A stretch of DNA of 64,000 nucleotides from Alnus glutinosa (Eukaryota; Streptophyta; Magnoliopsida; Fagales; Betulaceae): assembly GCF_958979055.1 (NCBI RefSeq), contig NC_084886.1:49683654-49747653 (forward strand). Reading direction: 5' to 3'. The translations under genes and the position numbers were made by a program. How positions within the stretch are numbered: the first letter of the stretch is position 1; every line of letters starts with the position of its first letter. The notes beneath the pieces were generated by a model. The model saw only the letters and a program-made list of their open reading frames with translations, did no database searches and had not been told where the DNA came from. Shown piece by piece: positions 48,588-59,900 of the stretch.

Positions 48588-49514
48588 GGCTACTTTGGAG
48601 ACCATTTTGTGTATATTGTTGGTCGGGTCCCAATAATTTTTTTTCCTTTTGGTGGTAGGGGTCACTAATTAGGCTTTTTGGAGGGATTTGTTAGGTTAGT
48701 CAATAGTATTGTAGTTCCTCTCAAAAAAAAAAAAATAGTAGTGTAGTTATGTAGTGAGTGATATTATCCCCTGCCATAATTAACAAAAAAAAAGAAAAAA
48801 AAAAAAAAAAAAAAAAAGCAATATATGCTTGGACTACTGTTTTATGTATAAAAGCTTTTCACTTCTTGCGGCCTTTTGGTGCTATTTGAAATGTGCTGCT
48901 GAGTAAACTATCTAGTGGCTTTTATCACCGTAGAAATGGGTTACCATTTCCAATTATGGGACGGTTACAGATTGTTGGATGGTCCATGTACGTACATGGA
49001 CGCTCACACAATCAAAATTACTTAAAATACGTTCACTAAAAAGTTTTATCCAATGAACCCGTGTTTTTTTTTTATGGGGTGTGTGGTTTAGATAACAAGA
49101 ACTTCACCCAATTGCATGAGAGGCACGAGCAAGGTGGGTTGCTTCCAGCCTAAGTTGTGACTGTGGCCCCACAGTTTAGGCGGTTGGTTAGTTGATTATT
49201 ATGTTGTCCGTTGACTCAGCGAATTTTAATAAATTTCAAGAAATTCAAAACATTAATCACATTAAACCACTTAACTTATTATGTAAATAAATTATCATGA
49301 CCCTTTTCTATTTAACTTTGAAAAGATACGATGATTTTGTTATCCCAAGACACAACTCTTGACTATTTTCGCATGTGACAGTGTGGTTTCGTAGCTAGCT
49401 TTAAAGTTTTTTTTTTCTAAATAAAAAATAAAAGTCAAAATTGTCACATAGACGATGGTGATAAGGAGTTGTGTATCGAGATAATAATGTATCATATCTT
49501 AACTTTGAATATTG

Positions 49515-49807
49515 TCCGTTTACTAACTCCCTCCCCTTCCCCTTCCCCTTCCCTCCTCTTACTTTTACCTTTCTCAAAAAAACATCAAATTCAAAACATT
49601 CTTTTATTTTTTATTTTTTATATCACATCAATAATTTTTTATTATTATTTAATTAAAAAAATCCACTACAATACAAATTTTTTTCCACTTTTCCATATAA
49701 ATTCTTTCTACTTTATATCACATCAATCACTTTCTATTTTCACACAACAAAAAAATTCTCACAAAAGGAAGGGGAGGGGAAGGGGAGGGGATTACTAAAC
49801 GGGGCCT
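49515..49807. mobile_element. AT-rich MITE, present only in duplication unit 2
   Basis: About 293 bp. Inverted ends CCGTTTACTAACTCCCTCCCC and GGGGAGGGGATTACTAAACGG with CCTTCC/GGAAGG runs next to them; the interior is AT-rich and resembles blocks at 9.5 and 44.1 kb. The equivalent place in unit 1 (about 45530-45545) continues without it. A clean target duplication is not visible. The ends suggest a hAT-like family. Confidence 0.8.
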
Positions 49808-50443
49808 GTTAGCAAAAATCAAGTTTTTATTTAGGACCGACCAATAATATCCTTGTTAAGTTTACATAATATTTTAATAGTTCATTTAGTAAATGTAATT
49901 ATATATTGACATACATATATTCTTCTACAATATTTTATTTGTATAAAAACTTTTTATTTTTAAGATTTAAGAAAACTTGTTATACTTATATTTTTCTGAA
50001 TTTTTGTTCAGCTTTTAAAGCTATCTTACTTACTGTGGTGATAACAACTTTTTTTTTCAACTTAATTCAAAATTACAAATAAATATTTTATTACATTTTA
50101 TATAATATATTTTGATTAATATTAGAGGATGGACATAAAAAAACCGTATTTTATTTATTAAGTGAAAGTAGTTTAAGATTATCAAAGTAGAAAGACTTGT
50201 ACTCGCAATCATTAAATCAATAAACAAAATATAGAAATTTCGAGAACCAAGTTGGTAATAAATAGAAATTAGAGGACTAAAACAAAACCCTCCAATGCAA
50301 ACTTATGCAATAAGTTATAGTACAGGACAACCTTTTGTCTCCTTAAATATGTTGTGGTGGCTCACCATTCATTTCCACTCTTTCACTATTCTCCAATCTT
50401 CTTCGAGCGAGCGTGCGAGCGAGTGTGCGAGTGTGCGTGTGTG

Positions 50444-51132
50444 ATGGCTATGTTGTCTTTGACTAATCAGCCATGCGGGGTCAGGTTCAGTCCGACGGAC
50501 GAGGAACTCGTCCAACTGTACTTGAGGCCAAAGATCAGTGGGAATGATGAAGAAGTTGGCTTCATTCGCGAAGTTAATTTCTTCAAACGGGAGCCCCGGG
50601 AGTTGCCTGGTAATCAGTTTAGCATTCGCTTCTGCTTAATATAACCGGAGTCTATGAGGATTTGATTTTCTTATTTTGGACCTTGATTTTTTTTGTTTTT
50701 CCCTGGGCTTCGATTGATTTCCAAATATGTGATTTCTCAATTTTTTTTGTTTGTTTGTTCTCAGTCTGGTTTCTTTGAGTGTAGATTTCTCCGGCATAGA
50801 GACAATTACAAAGGATCAAGAGTGGTTCTTCTTCTCGCAACATGATCTGAAGCACCGGAATGGGAATCGGTTGAACAGGAAGACCGATGCTGGGTACTGG
50901 AAAGTAACTGGTACGGATCTCGAAATCTGGTCCGTTGGCGGAGAGAGCTTGATCGGAAAGAAAAAGATACTGGTTTTCTATGAGGGGCTTTCTCCAAACA
51001 GCAAGATAACTGATTGGGTCTTGCATGAGTACCACGCAACCCCGACGGAGCTTCAGGGCACTAACCCCGCTCAGGTTAGGTTTCTATCTCCTCTTTTGTG
51101 TTAGAATATATGGAAAATATATTTTCAAGAGG

Positions 51133-51173
<41 letters not shown>

Positions 51174-54110
51174 AGAAAAGAGAAAAGAAAAAAGAAAAAA
51201 GGAAAAAGAAAAAAAAAAAAAAAAAGAAAGAAAGAGAAAAGAAAAAAAAAAAAAAATAAGAGAAAAAAAAAAAGAGGAATGATGGTGCCCTGTTTATTAA
51301 ACCCCTACGGATGACGCTCAGACTGAAATGGTTGGCTTCTTCTAGAAGCCAACATTTCAGTCTATTCCTTTTTTATTTTTTGTTCTTCATATTGAAAGGT
51401 TAAGGGTAAACAGGGATTTACAAAACAGGGCCAAATGGGTTTAGGTTTGGAATATTTTGGATTCTATTGTACAGAAAAAGTTGCAGAATACCAGAAAGAA
51501 CAACAATTGGGAAAATTGGGAAGATTGAGATTGACTAACCTTAGAGATTGAGCGTGAAAAGTGGCTGGATGGTGCTGATATTGGCTGATTACAAATTGGG
51601 AAGATTGAGATTGACTAACCTTAGAGATTGATCGTGAAAAGTGGCTGGATGGTGCTGATATTGGCTGATTTCAAATGGGGAAGATTGAGATTGACTAACC
51701 TTAGAGATTGATCGTGAAAAGTGGCTGGATGGTGCTGATATTGGCTGGATTACAAATTGGGTTAGAGAAATAATTTCATTTGCCAAAGAATAGATGAGTT
51801 AACGGTGGGAAACTCTGCATCTTACATGTACGAAATGACACAGACACAATTTATGAAATTTAGTTTTGGAGGAACTTTCTGTCATAGTCGATGAAAATTC
51901 CTTTCCCGATGAATCGAAGAATCCTCTCTTCTTTCTTCCTTGTCGTTAGCAGCAGCGAAAATTGCCGAAAATGATGTCTCAATTTTATGGGATTTGGACA
52001 ATAAACCACCAAACTCCTTTTGTGAATCATTTTAAGCAAATTCAAGAGCGGGAGCAGATGACGAGGTTGAATCAGATAGAGTCGGCGAGGGGGACTAGGA
52101 GGGTGAAGTTGTGGCTAAGTATTCCATGAAGATGCACAAGTATAAGAATGCTGCGAGGGATATTTTGAACCTGAGAAAGGTGGGGTATAGTTTGGCGGAT
52201 GTGTTGAAGAGGGCCGTGTTTTTTGTTCCAACAGTGTCGGACAAGCGACAAGCGGTGGCTGTTTCATTCTCTTTGCCATCAAGCTGGTTTTCCTCTATAA
52301 CTCAAGGCTCAAGGCTCAAGGCTCAAGCCTTTTACTTTTATTTTTATTTTTATTATTTTTCTTGGTTCTCTGGATTTTCCTTTCTAACATTTTTTTTTTT
52401 TTTAGAAAAAAAGAAAAAGAAACTCTCTTTTGGTTGTTTCTCATGAACTAAAAATACTCTAAACTATAGCTAGTTATCAAATAAAATTTTAAAAATATTA
52501 TAGTATGCAATCAATAACTACAGTTATCAAATAATTATAACTTCTTATAAACACATTTCATAACAGAAAAATAACTCACAATTTTTTTCTCTATACATGT
52601 TCTTGATTCGAAAGTTAATTTTCATTACCATATTATCCCAATTGAACTGCAATCATCTAATAATTTATTAAATAGCATTAGTCAAACTAAATACCATCAT
52701 CATTAACCAATATTTTATGCCTGAAAGCATCAGTAATTAGAATTGCGTGGAGCATAGGAATCTACAGGAACAATGACGTCACTCGTTTCTTAACATACAG
52801 TTCCTGCTTTTTTTAATTTTTTTTTTATCAAATATATTCAGCCAATAAAAGAAGAAGAAGAAAGTGAGCAAACAATTAGACCAAGTTTCCTCTTTTAACA
52901 GCAGTAATATTAGAGCAGCTTCCCCAACATTTTTCCTATTCGTAGGGAACAAAACCACTTTTTTTTCCTTAAAAAAAAAAAAAAAACACTCCACATCAGC
53001 TTTTCATTTTTTTCTATATTATTAAAATATTATTATTTTTTTACTTTTACTTTAATTAAAAATAGGAGAGATAATATATTTTTTTACCTTTACTTTAATT
53101 AAAAGTAGAAAAGAGAAATAAAGTAGGAGAAATAATATCTTTTGTGAATAAACAATTGAATGAGAAGTGTGAAGGAAATGAAAATTTTAGAAAAGCTGCC
53201 GTGGAGGGATTTTTATAACTTTTTTAAAATTTTTCCTAAAACTTAAGGAACAGACTTCTTTAGAGAAGCTGTTGTGAATGCTCTTAATCAAGTTTCCTCT
53301 CACTTTGTTGATTATCTTTCTGCAGAAAACCTTTGTCCTCTGTCGTTTATTCAAGAGAGTCAAGAGACCTAACAATATTAATGGTAGCAAAGGTCGAAAG
53401 CGAAAGTACTCTACCAAAGCTGGACCTGCGAAGTCTAAACCGGCTGCTCGTGCTTCAGTATCTCCACCATCAGTTAATTATAATGAGGGAGTTGACAATC
53501 ATGTCACAAGATGCTGTTCTGATGGAGCGACAACATCTTCAGTTTCTCCAGCACCAGCATCATCAGTTAATGAGGAAGGTGATCACAATCATGTCACAAC
53601 ATTTTATCCGACAAAAACTTTTGACGTAACGACATCAAACACTAAAGCATTCAGTACTGAGTTTAACCACATTAGTGAAAAAGCGTCCACTAAAAAAGAT
53701 CAGTTGGCCGATGGAACGGCTGATGACGATCATGAGGTGAGAAAGACAGTGAAGTATATTAATCCAAGTATCTCCTTGGATCATTTATGTTGTTTCTAAC
53801 GTACATCATGTATGTTGATTTGCAGGCGGTAGACTCAACAATGTCCGGTGTCCCACCAGAGCTACTAGATATAGATTGGAGCAATCTCTTCTACTCGCCG
53901 ATGCATCCTTTTTGCATGCCTTTCCCTGTCGCTGATAATTCAAACTACCGTGATGATGAGGTGCCTTATCAATATGGCACGAATGATGCAGCCGCCTTTA
54001 CCACTGAGTTATGGGGTCCAATGCCTAATTATCCGGATGCGTTCCTTCATAATGAATCAATGATCCCAGCAGCCAAGAGAATCTTCCTTGAGCGGAACCG
54101 GACAATCTAA
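50444..54110 (+). CDS. NAC gene B3: divergent soluble NAC-domain protein
   Basis: Four exons: 50444-50609, 50785-51074, 53326-53736, 53826-54110; 383 residues. NAC domain about 8-165: GVRFSPTDEEL, REPRELP (usual EPWDLP), DQEWFFFSQHDLKHRNGN, GYWKVTGTDLEI (usual GYWKATGKD), LVFYEGLSP, WVLHEYHATPTEL, then exon 3 FVLCRLFKR. The rest is low complexity: a basic KGRKRKYSTKAGPAKSKPAA patch that could be a nuclear signal, then Ser/Thr-rich repeats with NHVT motifs. Unlike gene A there is no transmembrane segment. The changed WKATGKD region is part of the DNA-contacting strand in NAC proteins, so DNA binding may be altered. Intron 2 (2.25 kb) contains purine tracts, an 80-bp triplicate and pieces of an NYN-domain gene. 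Probably expressed as a nuclear protein; this is inferred from intact frames and splice sites. Confidence 0.85.
51133..51280 (+). repeat. Poly-purine (A/G) tract in B3 intron 2
   Basis: About 150 bases of A with scattered G, far longer than the matching tract in the chimeric gene (46857-46896). Confidence 0.85.
51434..51937 (-). repeat. Segment inverted relative to B4 intron 2 (58226-58592)
   Basis: Read on the minus strand, it matches the plus strand of 58226-58592 from TTCTTTCATC/TCTCTTCTTTC to CCAAACCTAAACCCATT, apart from the 80-bp triplication. The flanking NYN fragment keeps the same orientation in both genes, so only this piece has flipped. Confidence 0.8.
51521..51760 (+). repeat. 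80-bp sequence in three tandem copies
   Basis: Units start at 51521, 51601 and 51681, each opening AAGATTGAGATTGACTAACC. The equivalent segment in B4 intron 2 is inverted and single-copy. Confidence 0.9.
51938..52265 (+). pseudogene. Fragment of an NYN-domain (limkain-b1-type) gene inside B3 intron 2
   Basis: The plus-strand translation contains ENDVSILWDLDNKPPNSF, the opening of the plant NYN-domain family (putative RNases; At5g64710 is the remembered relative). It is followed directly by VNHFKQIQEREQMTRLNQIE and, after a one-base frame change near 52110, by AKYSMKMHKYKNAARDILN and VGYSLADVLKRA. In the intact family these parts are separated by a long central stretch that is missing here. 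It is a decayed capture of unrelated coding sequence and not a NAC exon. Confidence 0.75.
52266..53325 (+). other. Rest of B3 intron 2
   Basis: AT-rich intron with poly-T tracts and no coding signal. Its left part (52430-52700) matches B4 intron 2 at 58970-59270. Confidence 0.5.
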
Positions 54111-54451
54111 AGCCTTTGAAGTGCCACGTAATAAGCTCCTACTTAACCGGCGTTCTGAATATAACAAGACGTTCAAGTTATTAGAGTTGAAATTCCTCTT
54201 CCTTCCCAGAGGATATAGACGGTCACTCTCCCTGATCGATCCGCGAGGCTGAGAAATTAATGGAGTTCTTCCACAAGGTGTTCGGGACAGTCACTCTCCC
54301 TCTCTTTCTCTGAGATTGATTTGTGAGGCCGAGGATGGAGCTCTTCCACAAGGTGTTTGGTGCTCTCGCTATCCATCTCAGAGATGTGATGTACAATGAA
54401 GTGATAAATAATGGAATATTGAGGAAATATTTCCTCTTTATGAATGCGTTG
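54111..54451 (+). other. 3' flank of B3
   Basis: It matches the 3' flank of B4 (60720-61066) closely and presumably contains the 3' UTR. It contains an imperfect direct repeat (GGAGTTCTTCCACAAGGTGTT and GGAGCTCTTCCACAAGGTGTT). Confidence 0.5.
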
Positions 54452-55346
54452 TTTTTTTTTTTTTTTTTTGAATGAAAGCTTTATAAAACCAAACACAAAC
54501 TACAATCACACCAGTGAAATCTGGTTCAAACTATTCCATGGGCAAATAGAAAGCCCAAAAAGAGCTCACTCAAAAGCCCTTAAAACTAAGACTAAATGCA
54601 GAAGACAATCTGCAGCATCAACATACATCCTGACTAGTAAACTAGAACAGAATCTACAGACAAATAAAAGTCAACAAGACTTCAAACTCAACAAAACAAG
54701 AGAACCAACTATTCACAGAACTTAAACTACTTTCTGCAGATTCCACAACTGGACTAACATCAGATTCTCAGCATTCTTCTTGTAAGTGCCCTTCACCAAA
54801 ATTCTGGCTCTCACCTCCCATTTTATCTTAGCCAGAATTGCCTCCTCTGCACTCGGGATGTTCCCATGTAGGATGTCATTTCTATGTTTCCAAATATGGT
54901 ACACAGCAGCTCCTAGGCATAGCATGCACAGTCTTGTTTTCAGGCAGTCTTTTTTCAGATTAGAAATACTCCAATTCACCACCTCCTCCCATGTCTCCAC
55001 TGGATTATTCACTAAACAAGAAGCCATAAGGTTTTTCCAAATAAGTGTGCTAAAACTACATTGGAAGGAAGAACAAATGAGTTCTATTTTCCAACCTTCC
55101 CCGACAAAAAAGACACATACAGTCCCCTGAATATCCCCACCTACACATCCTCTCCTCAGTTATTAAAGCATCACGGAAAACCAGCCATAACATGAAGGAA
55201 TGCCGAGGGATAGCCACTTGATTCCAAACCACTTTCCACCATTTCTCAGGAACTTCTTTTTTCCTTAAAGCATCCCATGTCTCTGCACAAGTATATCTCC
55301 CTTTCTTACATCTCCACATAGGCAAATCAGAGTTGCCAATCTCTTA
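54452..55346 (-). mobile_element. 5'-truncated LINE (L1 type), copy next to B3
   Basis: Minus-strand translation gives the zinc-binding reverse-transcriptase tail of plant LINEs: WWKVVWNQVAIPRHSFMLWL, CLFCRGRLENRTHLFF and AVYHIWKHRNDILHGNIPS. The poly-A tail is seen as poly-T at 54452-54469. Only the last 0.9 kb of the element is present and the frame is broken. Confidence 0.9.
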
Positions 55347-56496
55347 TGTTTTTTTTTTTTTTTTTTTTCACTCGTATGTGTATGTTCGTCAATCTCATCC
55401 TCACGTGTGAATATTTCGTCACCACTTCGATTAAACTCTCATTCGAATGGAAGTTCTTTTTAGTTTTTACCAAGTGTTCATGCATCATCACCAAGAACCC
55501 GACACTCACAACTGTATATTCAAGCCACCCACTTCTTTAGTCCTCTCGACTAGATCAAGAATCTTACGAGAAAAATACCAACGAAGAAGAATAAAAAAGA
55601 ATCAAGGTTGAGAGTTGAAAATTTCATTCACTTGCATAATATTTAGGGTTAAATATATTTTTAACATCTGAGTTCCAATTTGCATCACAGATGGTACCTC
55701 AGTTTTAGAAAAAGACTAAATTAGTACCTCAATCAAGTTTTTCGTCAAAACACTAATAGCCCGCCACATCACTGCCACTTAACATCACTAGGAACACGAT
55801 ACTTGTCCCTTCCGACATGACAGTACCCACGTATTGCCAAATCATTCAAACACTTCCATGCCACACACCCACATCATTTACTGATTTTGGGGATGTGATG
55901 TAATGACTTTGACGTCAACTTCCCCACAAGCTTATCTCTCTCTAATCTCTCTCATCCCTCTTTCAATCACAATCACATGCATTGATCGTGTGGGGCCGAT
56001 GATCCAACGGCTTAGAGTCACCGTGGATTTAGCATGTAATAGATATCGAATTAGAATTACAAATGGGAGAGAAGAAAAGTTGGTACATAGAATTCAAACT
56101 ACTTCCGTTTCTCGGAAGGATCTGATTTGTGTTGGGGCCGAAAGTCACCAAACCCTATTTTTCCCATTTCCATTTATAAACGCGTTATAATGCGATAAAT
56201 TCTTTCTTTTACGAGAAATTCAAAAAAAAAAAAAAAACCCAGACCTACAGGCCACAGCCAAGCCACAGCCGTGGGTCCGTCTAGCTTAATTTTTAGTATT
56301 TTTAATATTTTGGCATTTTCTATGAAGATTTCAACGGAAAATAAAATAGGTTGAAAAATAGAATATTGATCACATTGTAACATTTTATGATTTAAGTTTT
56401 AAGGATAAAATTATAAAACTCGTGACACATCGATCAGGGCTAAGTGGAGTTTTATAATTTTTTTTAGTTACTAATTTATGCGTTAAATTTTATTTT
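55347..56496. other. Spacer between the B3 block and the B4 block
   Basis: Unique relative to the other NAC units. It contains a solitary end of the 13.1-kb Mutator-like family (about 55646-55790). No gene is supported; a short plus frame at 55903-56190 has no family resemblance. Confidence 0.45.
55646..55790 (+). mobile_element. Solitary terminal repeat of the 13.1-kb Mutator-like MITE family
   Basis: It aligns with the left arm of the 13148-13924 element (GGGTTAAATA, CAATTTGCATCA, AAATTAGTACCTC). No partner arm was found. Confidence 0.65.
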
Positions 56497-56870
56497 TCAG
56501 ATTTAAGAAAACTTGTTATACTTGTATGAATTTTTGTTGAGCTTTTAAAGCTATCTTACTTACTGTGGTGATAACAACTTTTTTTTTCATCTTAATTAAA
56601 AATTACAAATAAATATTTTATTACATTTTATATAATATATTTTGATTAATATTAGAGGATGGACATAAAAAATTGTATGTTATTTATAAAGTGAAAGTAG
56701 TTTAAGATTGTCAAAGTAGAAAGACTTGTACTCGATCGCAATCATTATATCAATAAACAAAATATAGAAATTTCAATAATACCAACAAATAGAAATTAGT
56801 GGACTAAAACAAAGCCCTCTAACGCAAACTTATGCAACAAGCTCTGGTACAGGACAACCTTTTTGTGTCC

Positions 56871-56880
56871 TTTTATATGG
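56871..56880 (+). promoter_or_regulatory. Candidate TATA box of NAC gene B4
   Basis: TTTTATATGG about 105 bases before the start codon. The matching place in the chimera and in B3 reads CCTTAAATATG, a weaker TATA, so core promoter strength may differ between copies. Confidence 0.4.
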
Positions 56881-56975
56881 GTGACCGTTGTGGTGGCTCA
56901 CTAATCATTTTCTATCTTTCACTATTCTCCAATCTTCTGTGAGCGTGCGTGCGAGCGAGCGAGCCTGCGTGTGTG

Positions 56976-59900
56976 ATGGATACGTTGTCTTTGACGAATC
57001 AGCCATGGGGTGTCAGGTTCAGTCCGACGGACGAGGAAATCTTCCAACGGTACCTGATGCTAAAGAACAGTGGGAATGAAGAAGAAGTTGGCTTCATTCG
57101 CGAAGTTAATTTCTTCAAACGGGAGCCCTGGGAGTTGCCTGGTGATCAGTTTAGCATTCGTTTCGAGGATCTGATTTTCTTATTTTGGAACTTAAATTTT
57201 TTTTCTGGGCAATTTCTCAAATTTTTTTGTTTGTTCTTAGCTTGTCTGGTTTCTTTGAGTGTAGATTACTCCGGCATAGAGACAATTACAAAGGATCAAG
57301 AGTGGTTCTTCTTCTCGCAACTTGATCTGAAGAACCGGAATGGGAATCGGTTGAACAGGAAGACCGATGCTGGGTACTGGAAAGTAACTGGTAAGGATCT
57401 CAAAATCTCGTCCGTTGACGGAGAGAGCTTGATTGGAAAGAAAAAGATACTGGTTTTCCATGAGGGGCGTTCTCCAAACAGCAAAATAACTGATTGGGTC
57501 TTGCATGAGTACCACGCGACCCGGACGGAGCTTCAGGGCACCAACCCCGCTCAGGTTGGGTTTCTTCTATCTCGTCTTTTGTTTGGTTGCGTTGTGCGTA
57601 CCATTCTTACCAATATCTCGACTCTCGAGTAACTATTTTCGATCTCTGGGAACAAACTCATCGCCAACTCAACGGCGACTTTATCTCTCTCTGCATCGTT
57701 AACCCCCACAGAATCCTCTCTCTGTTTCTGTCTCTCATCCCTATCTCTCTCTCTGTTTCTTTATCTCTCTGTGTCTCTTTCAATTTCTCCTCCCATAATT
57801 GTTAAACGTTGTGTTTTTGCCCTTTTTAACGCAGATTTCAACCACCTATAACGCTAATTTCATATATAAACTCTATATGGAAGATCGATCGTGACTTCAT
57901 TGAAGCGATTCACCCCTCTCTCGATCGTCATATAGTCTCTTCGACCAGTAATTCATTTCTTTTCTTTTCTTTTTTTTAAAAAAAACTAAATTTTGAAGCA
58001 ACAATCTAAAATAATTTTATTGCGGTAGTAGTTTGTTGAGATCATTTACGCTGTCTCTGTCATCTTTGGACATTCAGATTTCAGAATCCTTTGGCCAATC
58101 TCACTGTTGATGAGTCATCCATGAACATTACAAATTACAACTGATACAGCATAGCATCTAATCTTCACATCCTCAAATAAACTCCTAGAAGAATCCATAT
58201 ATATATATATATATATGCTTTCTGATTTTGAATGATGAAAGAAGAGAGGATTTTTCGATTCATCGGGAAAGGGAAACTTTCATTGACTATGACAAAAAGT
58301 TCCTCCAAAACTAAAATTCATAAATTGTCTCGTGTCATTTTTTGTACATGTAAGATGCAGATTTTCCCACCGTTAACTCATCTATTCTTTGGCAAATGAA
58401 ATTATTTCTCTAACCCAATTTGTAATCCAGCCAATATCAGCACCGTCCAGGATCCAGCCACTTTTCACGATCAATCTCTAAGGTTAGTCAATCTCAGTCT
58501 TCCCAATTTTCTCAATTGTTGTTCTTTCTGGTATGCCGCGACTTTTTCTGTACAATAGAATCCAAAAGATTCCAAACCTAAACCCATTTATCCCCATGAG
58601 TAGATTTTGTCTCTGTCGGACCCATCATTCTGTCACCGCCGTTTTTAATCCTTCGGACCCATTATTGTCGTTAGCAGCAGTGAAAATTGCCGAAAATGAT
58701 GTCTCAATTTTATGGGATTTGGACAATAAACCACCAAACTCCTTTTGAAAAAAAAACTTTGTCGTATATATAAGTGACAATCGGTGGATGTTTCATTTTC
58801 TTTGTCATTAAACTGGTTTGTAGGAAAGTTATATAACTCAAGCGTTTTTCTTTTTTTCTTTTTTTTTTTTTATTATTATTATTTTTTTATTTTTTTTTAT
58901 GTTTCTTGGTTCTCTGGATCGATTTTCTTTTTTAACAATTTTTTTTTTTTTTAAAAAAAAAAAAAAACTCTCTTTTGGTTGTTTCTCATGAACTAAAAAT
59001 TACTCTGAACTATAGCTAGTTATCAAATAAAAATGTAAAAATATTATAGTATGCAATCAAATAACTACAGTTATATCAAATAATTAACTACAGTTATCAA
59101 ATAACTATAATTTCTTATAAACACATTTTATAACAAAAAAATAACTCACAATTTTTCTTTTTTCAAGTCCTTGATCCGAAGGTTAATTTTCACTCATATA
59201 TGTTATCCCAATTGAATTACATTCATCTAATAATTTACTAAATAGCACTAGTCAAACTAAATACCATCATTAACCAATGTTCTACAATGCTGATTAGTGA
59301 CTACATTAACTTACACCCGGTAGGAGGAAAGAAATGAATGGTGGTTGATCAAGATGTTTAATTTGCTGCCAAAATAATGTAAATATAGGGTCATCTCTTT
59401 TAGAAGAGGATTTATATTCTCACTTTGTTGATTAACTTTATGCAGAAAACCTTTGTCCTCTGTCGTTTATTCAAGAGACCTAACAATATTAATGGTAGCA
59501 AAGGTCGAAAGCGAAAGTACTCTACCAAAGCTAGACCTGCCAAGTCTAAACCAGCTGCTCGTGCTTCAGTATCTCCACCATCAGTTAATTATAATGAGGA
59601 AGTTGACAATCATGTCACAAGATGCTGTCCTAATGGAACGACGACATCTTCAGTTTCTACAGCATCATCAGTTGATGAGGAAGGTGATCACAATCATGTC
59701 ACAAGATGTTATCCAACAACAACTTTTGACGGAAAGACATCAAACACTAAAGCATTCAGTACCGAGTGTAACCACATTAGTGAAAAAGCGTTCACTAAAA
59801 AAGATCAGGTGGGCGAAGGAATGGTTGATGATGATCATGAGGTGAGAAAGACAGTGAAGTATATTAATCCAAGTATCTCCTTGGATCATTTATGTTTCTA

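Larger units (their letters stand above)
47205..51536 (+). repeat. Tandem duplication, unit 2
   Basis: It matches unit 1 as described there. It lacks the 41.3-kb and 42.1-kb elements and the minisatellite expansion, but carries its own MITE at 49.5 kb. Its left edge is the A-intron-3 side of the chimeric junction; its right edge is the corresponding point in B3 intron 2. Confidence 0.85.

Noticed and set aside
51025-51282. 85-residue frame rich in Lys/Glu
   Set aside because: It runs from NAC B3 exon 2 into the intronic purine tract in another frame; artefact.
55903-56190. 95-residue plus-strand frame in the B3-B4 spacer
   Set aside because: No family resemblance, no splice partners, unique spacer DNA.
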